The notes below the pieces were generated by a model. That model saw only the letters and a program-made list of their open reading frames with translations. It was not told the origin of the DNA and made no database searches. The position numbers and the translations under genes were made by a program. Below are positions 25,649 to 33,581 of a DNA stretch of 64,000 nt, piece after piece. Each line of letters begins with the position of its first letter. Within the stretch, counting starts at the first letter, position 1. The stretch covers positions 467,988 to 531,987 of the forward strand of contig JAEERW010000001.1 in NCBI GenBank assembly GCA_016286055.1, written 5' to 3'. This DNA comes from Bacteroidales bacterium. GTDB lineage: Bacteria > Bacteroidota > Bacteroidia > Bacteroidales > UBA3824.

Positions 25649-26983
25649 TTAAATAAACATTGCCATATAAATTGGCAGGTACAAAATGTCGCCTTCTTTT
25701 TTGAGGTCCTTGGTGTAGACGATATATTTTTTCCCTATCCTGTCCGAAAATTTTTCGCAAAATCTGTCGAGCGATGTGTGCGATTTGTAGCCCGACGACT
25801 TTACTTCAACAGGTATCAATTTGTTGCCTTTGGATAAAAGAAAATCAACTTCGTAGTAACTTTTGCCCTCATTTTTTTTAATTGTGTGATAAAAAAGTTC
25901 GTAGCCTGAGGTGCGGAAAATTTGCGACACCATATTCTCGTAAATATAGCCGAGGTTGGTGTTGAGTTTGTCGCTCAAAAGTTTGTTGTAGATAACATTG
26001 TCGGTAGCATCTTTATCCATAAATATCTGAGTAACAAACAATCCCGTATCGCCAAGAAAAAGTTTGTACCGTGACGTGTCCTTGGTCAACGCAAGTCCAA
26101 CATTTGGGTCATCAGAATGAAAGACAACATTCACAGTCATCGAGTCGGCAAGTTCGTAGATGGTTTCATAAAAACGCGATGGCGCATTATTTGGTAATAC
26201 AGACATCACTTGATATCGGGATATACCTTTGCTTAATTGCGCAGGTATCGCCTTGAATATCGCAGAAGTTTTTCCAGAATCGTCAAGTTTTATCAAGTCG
26301 TCCTCGTACAACGCAAGAATTTCACGCTTTGTGATGTCAACCTCTGCCATATTGTTGGTTTCCAAATATTTGCTGACAGCCTGAGGCATACCGCCGACAA
26401 GCATATAAAGACGGAAATCACGCATTACTTTGCGGTGGGCAGCATCGCCCAAGGGCTTCATTTTTTCTAAAAACATCCTTAGCAAATCTACCGTCGCATT
26501 ATCACCCAAAGCCCACCTAAACTCCTCAAAATCCATAGGATACATTGTAAGTTTAGACTCCTCGCTCGGTAAAATTATGTCCTTGACGTTCTTTTTGATA
26601 GAAATGAGCGAACCTGTTTCAAGAAAGTCGTAACGACCGTCGGCTACCAAATGCTTAATCGCCTGACGTGCATAAGGTTGTTTTTGCACCTCGTCGAAAA
26701 CAATCGCCGACTTGCGCTCAATCAACTTGACATTGTAAATGACCTGTAAGCGCATAAAGATGTAATCAAGGTCCGACAAATCTTCAAACAATTCAAATAC
26801 TTCTTTCTTAGCATTTGAAAAGTCTATGAAAATGTATGATTCGTACTCATTTTCAACAAATTGCCTAACAATTGTCGATTTTCCGATACGCCTTGCACCC
26901 TTAATCAACAAGGCCGTTTCGCCCTTACGCTTGTTTTTCCAATCAAGCATCTTTTGGTATATTTTACGCTTAAAAACCGTCAT
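25649..26983 (-). CDS. AAA_14/DUF4143 ATPase (copy 2), cassette behind miaB
   Basis: A 444-residue ATPase of the same broad family as copy 1 but only distantly similar. The P-loop GARRIGKST is at 29-37 and Walker B is AIVFDEVQKQP. ETGSLISIKK and the MLVGGMPQAV segment are shared family features, and the PD-(D/E)XK-like end reads YYEVDFLLSKGNKLIPVEVKSS. Its stop codon abuts a copy of the last 14 codons of miaB, while the intact miaB lies upstream, which indicates insertion as a unit of about 1.5 kb. The promoter (27016-27047) is overlapped by a 33-bp tandem repeat. Function is unknown; a self-contained accessory (possibly conflict) gene is likely. Confidence 0.92.
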   Translation of the reverse strand: MTVFKRKIYQKMLDWKNKRKGETALLIKGARRIGKSTIVRQFVENEYESYIFIDFSNAKKEVFELFEDLSDLDYIFMRLQVIYNVKLIERKSAIVFDEVQKQPYARQAIKHLVADGRYDFLETGSLISIKKNVKDIILPSEESKLTMYPMDFEEFRWALGDNATVDLLRMFLEKMKPLGDAAHRKVMRDFRLYMLVGGMPQAVSKYLETNNMAEVDITKREILALYEDDLIKLDDSGKTSAIFKAIPAQLSKGISRYQVMSVLPNNAPSRFYETIYELADSMTVNVVFHSDDPNVGLALTKDTSRYKLFLGDTGLFVTQIFMDKDATDNVIYNKLLSDKLNTNLGYIYENMVSQIFRTSGYELFYHTIKKNEGKSYYEVDFLLSKGNKLIPVEVKSSGYKSHTSLDRFCEKFSDRIGKKYIVYTKDLKKEGDILYLPIYMAMFI

Positions 26984-27015
26984 TTTTTAGTAATTTTTTG
27001 TGGTTTTGTAACTGC

Positions 27016-27047
27016 GCAAATATAAGCACTTTTCCGTTTTCCGCAAA
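27016..27047 (-). promoter_or_regulatory. Promoter of DUF4143 ATPase copy 2
   Basis: On the minus strand, TTTG (CAAA at 27044-27047), a 19-bp spacer and TATATTTGC (27016-27024). The -33 box lies inside the first repeat core. Confidence 0.65.
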
Positions 27048-27121
27048 ATGTTTTTTAATATTTTTACAAGTTTCCGCGAAATGTTTGATTATATTTTTGC
27101 AAATATCCGCGAAATGTTTCC
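27038..27121. repeat. 33-bp tandem repeat upstream of DUF4143 copy 2
   Basis: About 2.6 units. The core CCGCRAAATGTTT occurs at 27041, 27074 and 27107, a period of exactly 33 bp; the first two spacers are also similar. The core sequence differs from that of copy 1 although the spacing is the same. Confidence 0.75.
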
Positions 27122-27139
27122 AAAAATGCAGATGTAGAT

Positions 27140-27170
27140 TCTGAATTATGCATTATTAATTATGCATTAT
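27140..27170. repeat. AATTATGCATTA short direct repeats after miaB
   Basis: Two adjacent copies of AATTATGCATTA lie just beyond the miaB stop. Their origin is unclear; they mark the junction between miaB and the inserted DUF4143 unit. Confidence 0.5.
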
Positions 27171-28489
27171 ACCATCTCCCCCTCTGCTGAAAAATCGCTG
27201 CTCTTGGTGATTGTTACATTGATGAAACTGCCTATAAGTGCCTCGTTATTAGAGCGGAAGCGGACGGCGATTTTGCCTTCGGTGAGGCCTGAGAGGTAGC
27301 CTTCTAAACGGTCGTGTCCGTTTACCAATATGCGGAACTCTTTGCCCACCATACTTGCCGTGTAGAGCGACGATACCGATTTGAGGTCGTCGGAGAGTAC
27401 ACTGTAACGTCTTGATTTTTCGTCTTTTGGAACGTCGTCTACCCATTCCGACGATTTGGCTCCCGGACGCGGCGAGTACATTGCTATAAACGCCATATTG
27501 TATTTAAACTCCTTGACGGCGCGGCGGGTGTTTTCAAACTCTTCTAAGGTTTCGCCGGTAAAGCCAACGATGATGTCGGTAAAAATTGTGGCTGTGGGCA
27601 AAATGGTGCGTATTGAATGTATTACGCTGCGGTAACGCTCAATGTCGTATTTGCGGTTCATTCGTTTAAGCATCTCAGTATCACCGCTTTGGATGGGAAT
27701 GTGAATCCATTTGCCGAGACATTTGTATTTGGCTATGGTGTAAAGCACGTCGTCGGTCATATCGCGGGGGTGTGGCGATGTAAAGTATACATAGAACTCT
27801 TTGCCGCTTTCGTCGCCGTAACGTCCTATGAGTTCGAGCAGTTGGGCAAAGTTGATTTCGTTGCCTTTTTTGTCTAAGCCGTACGAGTTGACGTTTTGTC
27901 CTAAAAGTGTAATTGATTTAAAACCAGCATTTACAAGGCATTTTACCTCCTCAACAATTTCTGCCGACGAGCGGGAGACTTCTCTGCCGCGTGTATAGGG
28001 CACTGCACAATATGTACAGAATTTGTCGCAGCCGTTTTGAATTGGCACAAAGGCTTCAAATTTGTCGGGCTGGCGGCCTTCCAAACGCCAAAAATAGTCC
28101 ATTTGATATGCTTGTTCTTCGCGGCTAAGTTTCGGATAATAAGTGCCTTCGTGTGTGTGCTCGGCAAGCATTTCGGCAAACTTGGTAAGGTCGCGCATAT
28201 CAAAAACCATATCGAATGTTTTGAGAAACTTTTCGCGGTCGTCGGGCAGGATGCAGCCTGTGAGAAATGTGGTGAGTGGGCGCGATGCCTTTTGACGGTT
28301 CCAAATTGCAATCAGGTTGTACACCTTGTCGATGGCTTTTTGACGCACCGAACACGCGATAACTCCCAATAAATCAGCCTCGTGAGGGTTGTCGGTAGAT
28401 TCGTAACCAAGTTTTTCGATATATGTCTTAACTCTGCCGCTGTCGGATATATTCATCTGACATCCAAGTGTAACCAAATGATATTTCAT
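27167..28489 (-). CDS. miaB: tRNA-2-methylthio-N6-dimethylallyladenosine synthase
   Basis: A 440-residue radical SAM methylthiotransferase. Cys10, Cys46 and Cys79 serve the auxiliary cluster, and Cys154, Cys158 and Cys161 (NGCDKFCTYCAVPYTRGRE) the SAM cluster. GCQMN at the start and TLLGQNVNSYG identify MiaB. It methylthiolates i6A37 in tRNAs reading UNN codons. A TRAM domain closes the protein. The -7 element TAACTTTGC (28513-28521, minus) is upstream. Its last 14 codons are duplicated at 25604-25648 beyond the DUF4143 gene, so the C-terminus (EMV) may have been exchanged during that event. Confidence 0.94.
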   Translation of the reverse strand: MKYHLVTLGCQMNISDSGRVKTYIEKLGYESTDNPHEADLLGVIACSVRQKAIDKVYNLIAIWNRQKASRPLTTFLTGCILPDDREKFLKTFDMVFDMRDLTKFAEMLAEHTHEGTYYPKLSREEQAYQMDYFWRLEGRQPDKFEAFVPIQNGCDKFCTYCAVPYTRGREVSRSSAEIVEEVKCLVNAGFKSITLLGQNVNSYGLDKKGNEINFAQLLELIGRYGDESGKEFYVYFTSPHPRDMTDDVLYTIAKYKCLGKWIHIPIQSGDTEMLKRMNRKYDIERYRSVIHSIRTILPTATIFTDIIVGFTGETLEEFENTRRAVKEFKYNMAFIAMYSPRPGAKSSEWVDDVPKDEKSRRYSVLSDDLKSVSSLYTASMVGKEFRILVNGHDRLEGYLSGLTEGKIAVRFRSNNEALIGSFINVTITKSSDFSAEGEMV

Positions 28490-28526
28490 CTATTAATGTT
28501 TTAAATTTGGCTGCAAAGTTAGCAAT

Positions 28527-30086
28527 CTAAATCGAATTTAGTATATTAATAAAGGTGTCGTTCGGAAAAATTCCTTCTTCGTCGAGCGAATATTTTGGCA
28601 AAAGACGGTCAACAAAGTACATATCGATGTTTTTGTGGTTTTTGATGTCGACCGAGCCACGATAGCGGCACACAAAATAATCCTTTACGTATTTGTAGGT
28701 TTCGGCAGAAATGTTTACGCAGCCCACCTCGTCGGCACTTTCCATACGTTTTGCCACGTTTACGGCATCGCCCCAAGTGTCGTAGGCAAACTTGATTTTG
28801 CCCACAACCCCCGCCACAAGTGCTCCTGTGTGTATTCCTATGCGCAACTGCCAATCGGGAAGGTTCATATCGGGGTAACGCTGCTTGTAGGTGGACATAA
28901 AGTTGTTGATTTCTAACCCCGCGAGTATCACGTCGATAGGGTTACTTTTGTTGCGCAACGGAATTCCACCCACGCACATATACGAGTCGCCTATGGTCTT
29001 GATTTTTTCGATGTAGTGGCACGAGATAATGTCGTCGAACTTGGAGAAGAAAAAATGCAGCGCCGCCACTATTTGGTCCGACGTGAGGTTTTCGCACGAT
29101 TTTGTAAATCCCTTAAAATCAGTGAACATAATGGTTGCCATCTTGTAGTTTCGCGGCGAGGAGAATCCGTCGTCTTTTAACTGCGACACCACATACACGG
29201 GCAGAATGTTGAGCAGGAGGTTGTCGGTTTTGGAGCGTTCTTTCTCGATGATTTCGTTTTTTTTGAGAATTTCGGTTCGCGACCGTTCAAGTTCCAACTC
29301 CACGCGTTTCTGCTGCGAAATGTCGGTTTCGATGGCAATGAATTTTTCTATCCTGCGACCGTCGAAAATAGGGGTGAGGGTGGTTTGAATCCATTTTGTT
29401 GCGCCGTACTTTACACGGCACTGAGTGATATAGTTTACCGACTGCTGCTTGCTAAATAGTTCTTTGAGTTTTTTGTTGATGTCCTCGTTGTAACTGAGTT
29501 TCAAGATGTTGGTGCCTCGGCGCTTGTTGATAAACTCGTCTAAGGTGTAGCCGTACATATGTTGGAATCCCTCGTTTACCCATTCTATTTCGCCGTGGGG
29601 CGAGAAAAGTATTACCGAATTGGCTGTCTGCCTTACAATTAGCGACAGTTTGTTGAGGTCCTCGTTTTGATTGAGAATTTTGCGGTTTTTGATTTCGAGT
29701 TCTTCGAGACTATCGTGCAGCATTACCGCCGACTTGGTGCGGGCAAGAAACTCCACCTTGTCGATTGGTTTTTTGATATAGTCGTTTGCGCCAGAGTTTA
29801 AAGCCAAACTTAGGTCGCTGCTGTCGATTTTTCCGGTAACAATGATTACAGATGTGGTTTTAAAGCGTTTTTTGATTAACTTGGTGACTTCCAAACCCGA
29901 CATTCCGGGCATCTGCCAATCAAGCAAAACAAGGTCGGGCGGTTCGGACTGTATCTTAGCCCAAGCCTCCAAGCCGTTTGAACACTCGTCCACAGAGTAA
30001 ACCGTGGTGTCGTCGTTAGACAGCACCGACTTCATAATAGTGCGGCTGAGCGTGTCATCGTCTGCTATTAATACCTTGTATATCAC
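28527..30086 (-). CDS. Response regulator-PAS-class III adenylate cyclase
   Basis: A 519-residue soluble signalling protein. The receiver domain (1-125) has the acidic cluster Asp9-Asp11, phosphoacceptor Asp56 and Lys105. A PAS domain (about 150-260) and a coiled linker lead to a class III cyclase domain (about 310-490). Metal-binding Asp323 (FTDFKGFT) and Asp367 (KTIGDSYM) and catalytic Asn443 and Arg447 are present. Lys363 and Asp436 are the purine-selecting pair typical of adenylate rather than guanylate cyclases. Phosphorylation of the receiver probably controls cAMP synthesis. No cognate kinase is adjacent; hybrid kinase 50847-53132 is a distant candidate. Confidence 0.92.
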   Translation of the reverse strand: MIYKVLIADDDTLSRTIMKSVLSNDDTTVYSVDECSNGLEAWAKIQSEPPDLVLLDWQMPGMSGLEVTKLIKKRFKTTSVIIVTGKIDSSDLSLALNSGANDYIKKPIDKVEFLARTKSAVMLHDSLEELEIKNRKILNQNEDLNKLSLIVRQTANSVILFSPHGEIEWVNEGFQHMYGYTLDEFINKRRGTNILKLSYNEDINKKLKELFSKQQSVNYITQCRVKYGATKWIQTTLTPIFDGRRIEKFIAIETDISQQKRVELELERSRTEILKKNEIIEKERSKTDNLLLNILPVYVVSQLKDDGFSSPRNYKMATIMFTDFKGFTKSCENLTSDQIVAALHFFFSKFDDIISCHYIEKIKTIGDSYMCVGGIPLRNKSNPIDVILAGLEINNFMSTYKQRYPDMNLPDWQLRIGIHTGALVAGVVGKIKFAYDTWGDAVNVAKRMESADEVGCVNISAETYKYVKDYFVCRYRGSVDIKNHKNIDMYFVDRLLPKYSLDEEGIFPNDTFINILNSI

Positions 30087-30194
30087 TATTTTATCAAAGT
30101 TCTAACCGACATCTTGTCTGTTTTCAAATATAATAAAATATTTGATATCAATTGTCATCAAAACCTATATTTCTTTTGCGAATATACTAAATTA

Positions 30195-30227
30195 TTTGAT
30201 TCTTTCAAATATTATCCTTACTTTTGA
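30195..30227 (+). promoter_or_regulatory. Promoter deciding the start of the 30.2 kb lipoprotein
   Basis: TTTG (30195-30198), a 20-bp spacer and TACTTTTGA (30219-30227). Transcription would begin near 30234, so the in-frame ATG at 30142 cannot be used and the ATG at 30247 is the start. Confidence 0.7.
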
Positions 30228-30246
30228 TAAAAATTTGACTAACGTT

Positions 30247-31002
30247 ATGAAGAAAAAACATTTATTTATCAACCTTGTTTTGTGCGCGCTTTTGGCAGCA
30301 TTTACATCGTGCAGCAAAGACGACAACAATCCTGAAAATCAACAAGATGAACCCGTTACCGACCCTGAAACCGGCGGCAAAGTTACCGATTGGAAAGATG
30401 GTTACATCACTTATTACGACCAACCGACCAGCAACGACAGTTACCCATATCCCCTCCCAAAAATGGAAAAGGGCTATTACAACGTGGCTGTGGGCGTATA
30501 TTTCTTTCCCGACTATATTCTTGGTTCGGCATACGAAATCAAATATGGCGACAAAACTATCCGCGTTGTGGGCAAGGATATTTGTCCCGACGGCGACAAT
30601 TCGTGGTTCGACAATACTCCCGAAGGCTTTGAGTATCTCACTGGCGACAAAAAACTCGGCAAGGTTAATGTTCAATGGCGCGAAACTCCATATTACACCG
30701 ACAAGAATATCGAAATCCGTGTAAAATCAGGCTCAAATGCTTGGTTTCTTGGCGTTTTTGTGTTCAACGGACGCTACGGCATTAAGAAGTTGGAGGTATC
30801 TGACGACGGCAAGAAGTTTTACGAGATGACACCTTATAAATACAACGCCTTTTGGGAACTTCAATGTCCGTTTGGCAAATACGACCATCCGCTCACATTC
30901 CGCATCACCGACCGTTACAACCACACCGTCACCACCAAACCATTGAATATCAACCCCGACGGCACCGATGGATACGACGCAGGAGGGAATTTTGAGTATT
31001 AG
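30247..31002 (+). CDS. Lipoprotein of unknown function
   Basis: A 251-residue lipoprotein with a lysine-rich signal peptide and the lipobox FTSC at residues 19-22. Asp residues directly after the Cys (SKDDNN) are common in Bacteroidota lipoproteins destined for the outer membrane or surface. After a proline-rich linker, the mature part is beta-rich with many aromatic residues (VAVGVYFFPDYILG, KVNVQWRETPYYTDKNIEIRV) and resembles an expansin/carbohydrate-binding layout in a general way; I would not assign a family. Expressed alone from a consensus promoter. A longer reading frame from 30142 is rejected because it starts upstream of that promoter. Confidence 0.8.
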   Translation: MKKKHLFINLVLCALLAAFTSCSKDDNNPENQQDEPVTDPETGGKVTDWKDGYITYYDQPTSNDSYPYPLPKMEKGYYNVAVGVYFFPDYILGSAYEIKYGDKTIRVVGKDICPDGDNSWFDNTPEGFEYLTGDKKLGKVNVQWRETPYYTDKNIEIRVKSGSNAWFLGVFVFNGRYGIKKLEVSDDGKKFYEMTPYKYNAFWELQCPFGKYDHPLTFRITDRYNHTVTTKPLNINPDGTDGYDAGGNFEY

Positions 31003-31100
31003 TGAAGGGTGAATCAAATCTATTGTTTTGTAAAAATATCAATAATATTTACTTTGTAAAATATTGATTATCATATATATATAAATTGTGTGCAATTGTA

Positions 31101-31132
31101 TTTGGTGAAAGATTTTTTTTAATTAGTTTTGC
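31101..31132 (+). promoter_or_regulatory. Promoter of the lipocalin-like lipoprotein
   Basis: TTTG (31101-31104), a 19-bp spacer and TAGTTTTGC (31124-31132), 39 bp before the ATG. Confidence 0.65.
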
Positions 31133-31171
31133 TGCCGATAATTTTAATTATAAATCTAACAATTTACTACA

Positions 31172-31648
31172 ATGAACAAGAAAAATTTGCTTTGGCTTTT
31201 GAGCCTTTTGATGATTGTACAGGTTAGTTTCGTATCTTGCAACAAAGATGACGATGATGAAGATGATGTTGTTCCCATTTCGGATCTTAAAACGGCAATT
31301 ATTGGTACGTGGAAAGAACTAAGCGATGAACTTTATATGGATAACAAAGTAGTTAAGGAAGAATCTATTTATCACGATGATATTAATTACTATGAATTCG
31401 AATTTAAAAGTGATGGTACTTATTTAGATCGTAAGTTTAAGGATGGCAAAGAGGTTGAAAATTATGACTATGATGGTACTTGGACACTTGACGGAGATAA
31501 AATAACGTTTAGTAATGAACCCTCTTCCGTTCGTCAGGTGACAATAAAGGGTAATACTCTTATTTTATCGTATGATGATGGTTCGTTTACAGATGAATCT
31601 GGATTGGAACATAAATTCACAATTGTTTGTACCTACAAAAAACAATAA
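31172..31648 (+). CDS. Lipocalin-like lipoprotein
   Basis: A 158-residue lipoprotein. The signal peptide ends in the lipobox FVSC (Cys23), followed by NKDDDDEDD. The mature domain follows the pattern of Bacteroidota lipocalin-like proteins: IIGTWKELS at the first strand, FEFKSDGTYLDRKF, YDGTWTLDGDKITF and TIKGNTLILSYDDGS. These small barrels may bind hydrophobic ligands; none is known. The gene is AT-rich compared with its neighbours. It ends at a strong terminator shared with the convergent ATPase gene. Confidence 0.85.
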   Translation: MNKKNLLWLLSLLMIVQVSFVSCNKDDDDEDDVVPISDLKTAIIGTWKELSDELYMDNKVVKEESIYHDDINYYEFEFKSDGTYLDRKFKDGKEVENYDYDGTWTLDGDKITFSNEPSSVRQVTIKGNTLILSYDDGSFTDESGLEHKFTIVCTYKKQ

Positions 31649-31670
31649 AGTAATTCCAAGCGTCAGCATA

Positions 31671-31719
31671 AAAAAAACAGCGATGATGTTTATTTGTAAA
31701 CATCGTCGCTGTTTTTTTT
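31671..31719. terminator. Bidirectional terminator
   Basis: AACAGCGATGATGTTTA and TAAACATCGTCGCTGTT pair over 17 positions (one G-U pair). The stem is preceded by an A run and followed by a T run, so it can stop transcription from both the lipoprotein (+) and the AAA/PDDEXK_9 gene (-). Confidence 0.92.
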
Positions 31720-33454
31720 ACACCTCCTCCAACTTCACCAAATCGCCGCCCTTGAATATCATCACAATCTTGTGCAATTTTGAATTTGAAATCATCTTAA
31801 CAATCTTGCTGTCAGCGGCATAGAAGTCTAACTGCGCTTTGGCGGCGGCGAAAGCATCGTCTTCGTCTTTGGGTTCGCAATTGGTTTTAAGATACTTGAA
31901 CTCAGCGAGATAGCAATGGTTTACAAAATCAAACCTTGTGTCGGGCATCAGAAAAATATCACCGTAGCCGTGATTGAGTTCGATTTCGGGGTGCATAAGG
32001 TAATACGGATTCATCGCCAAATACGCCATAAAAAAGCCTTGGATTGTCCGCTCGCCTTCGATTGTGTTGCGGTTTACAGAGGCATTTTTGTAAGCCTGAG
32101 CAATGTACGTGAACATTTCCTTATAATCGCCATCAAGCGCGGCATTATCGAAAGTTAAGTTCAATTCGTTGATGTTGACGGGCAAATATTTGTCGTATTC
32201 TTCCTGTAAGTACCTGTAATACTGCGTCCTTACATTATTATTAGGAATCGAAAGTATCGCGCTCAATCCCCTCGTTCCCGAAATTGTCAACATTCCATAA
32301 TAGTAAAGCAAACTTGTAAAATTCTCAAACTTCACCACCGATGACGCAGGGAAATGGGTGTTGATTTTTTCGTAAATGAAGCCCTGTTCGATGATTTTTT
32401 TGATAATAGAATCGCGGAAATTATTATCCTTTTCCAAACGGATAAGATGGTCGAGTTTGGCGTAATCAATCATTGCGTTTGGCACGTACATTTCCACAGG
32501 AAATTTGCCATCTTCGATGTAAATCGCAATGTATTTCAACGTCATCATACCGTTGAACATCTTCGGCTCGCCATCTACAAAACTATCCACCGAAAAACAA
32601 TAATTGTCGCACCAAGGTTTGAGAGTTTCAATTAATTTCTGCGTGGTTGTTTCAGAATCTCCTTTTATCCAACCAACTGAAATATAATAGTTTATCATCT
32701 CACGGACATCGTTTTCCGAAAAACCGAACATTTGGTTGTATTGCCTTTTGTTGGATGCGTATTCGGCAATATTGAAACCGCTTGTCAAGTCGTCCAAGGT
32801 AACAGGCGAAACGCCCGTTATGAAAATTCTCTCAAAATTTCCCTTGAACTTTTTGAAAATATCACGATAAAAGCCTTCGCCGTGAGTGATTGATTTATAG
32901 ACATTTTCGCCTTTCAACGACCAAACCGTGTTGGTAAAATTGTCATATTCATCAAGGATGAGGTAAAGATGGTTGCCGTATGCTTTGGCGCGTTCAGCAA
33001 TCATATTGATTTTTTCGGACGTAAGTTTTTCGTTTTTGATTTCGGCGGCAAATCCGGGGTAATACATATCCTCATATTTTATTGCAAACATATCAAGACG
33101 ATTGTTGCAATAAACATAAAAACTATCTTTCAACTTGTCGTATTCGTTCAACACCTGCGAAAAATCAAGCGTCAGCACCTGATAATAATTCCTCCATTGC
33201 GTAGGGTGTTCGTGTACGTACAATCCACCAAAAAGTGCATCAAAATTGTCCTTTGCCTTGATGTCGTAATAATGCTCCAACATACTGAGAAACAGGCTTT
33301 TGCCAAACCGCCTCGGCCTAACAACCAACATATAATGACTATCTTTCTCTATCATATCGATAAACATAGTTTTATCAACGTAATAGAGATTCTCACGTCG
33401 CACCTGTTCAAAATCATTAATGCCCTGCGGCAAAAGTTTTACATTCTGTTCCAT
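31718..33454 (-). CDS. AAA-ATPase-like protein with C-terminal PD-(D/E)XK domain (copy 3)
   Basis: A 578-residue member of the same family as 9996-11570 and 16017-17573, with the longest chain of the three. P-loop variant RPRRFGKS is at 46-53, Walker B is YLILDEYDNFTN, and the C-terminal PD-(D/E)XK-like core includes YGDIFLMPDTRFDF and CYLAEFKYLK, giving a degenerate D-ExK pattern. The extra length lies in the helical middle. It is divergent from tex. The minus-strand -7 element TACATTTGC (33470-33478) is 15 bp upstream of the ATG, without a clear -33. Function is unknown. Confidence 0.92.
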   Translation of the reverse strand: MEQNVKLLPQGINDFEQVRRENLYYVDKTMFIDMIEKDSHYMLVVRPRRFGKSLFLSMLEHYYDIKAKDNFDALFGGLYVHEHPTQWRNYYQVLTLDFSQVLNEYDKLKDSFYVYCNNRLDMFAIKYEDMYYPGFAAEIKNEKLTSEKINMIAERAKAYGNHLYLILDEYDNFTNTVWSLKGENVYKSITHGEGFYRDIFKKFKGNFERIFITGVSPVTLDDLTSGFNIAEYASNKRQYNQMFGFSENDVREMINYYISVGWIKGDSETTTQKLIETLKPWCDNYCFSVDSFVDGEPKMFNGMMTLKYIAIYIEDGKFPVEMYVPNAMIDYAKLDHLIRLEKDNNFRDSIIKKIIEQGFIYEKINTHFPASSVVKFENFTSLLYYYGMLTISGTRGLSAILSIPNNNVRTQYYRYLQEEYDKYLPVNINELNLTFDNAALDGDYKEMFTYIAQAYKNASVNRNTIEGERTIQGFFMAYLAMNPYYLMHPEIELNHGYGDIFLMPDTRFDFVNHCYLAEFKYLKTNCEPKDEDDAFAAAKAQLDFYAADSKIVKMISNSKLHKIVMIFKGGDLVKLEEV

Positions 33455-33500
33455 CGCAAATATGTTTTTGCAAATGTAATCAAAAAATTTCGCATTTTGA

Positions 33501-33534
33501 ATTGCCGTCTGATTTTATTTTTTTATAGATTTGT
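33501..33534 (+). promoter_or_regulatory. Promoter of tex
   Basis: TTG (33502-33504), a 21-bp spacer and TAGATTTGT (33526-33534), 47 bp before the ATG at 33582. Confidence 0.55.
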
Positions 33535-33581
33535 AAAAAATTCCGTCAGTTTTGACAGACCTAAATATTTTGATTAATATT

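Noticed and set aside
25517..27121. 33-bp repeats considered as a CRISPR array
   Set aside because: Only two to three units with short 10-13 bp conserved cores; the cores are far too short and no cas genes are present.
30142..30246. N-terminal extension of the 30.2 kb lipoprotein
   Set aside because: It would bury the lipoprotein signal peptide inside the chain and starts upstream of the promoter.
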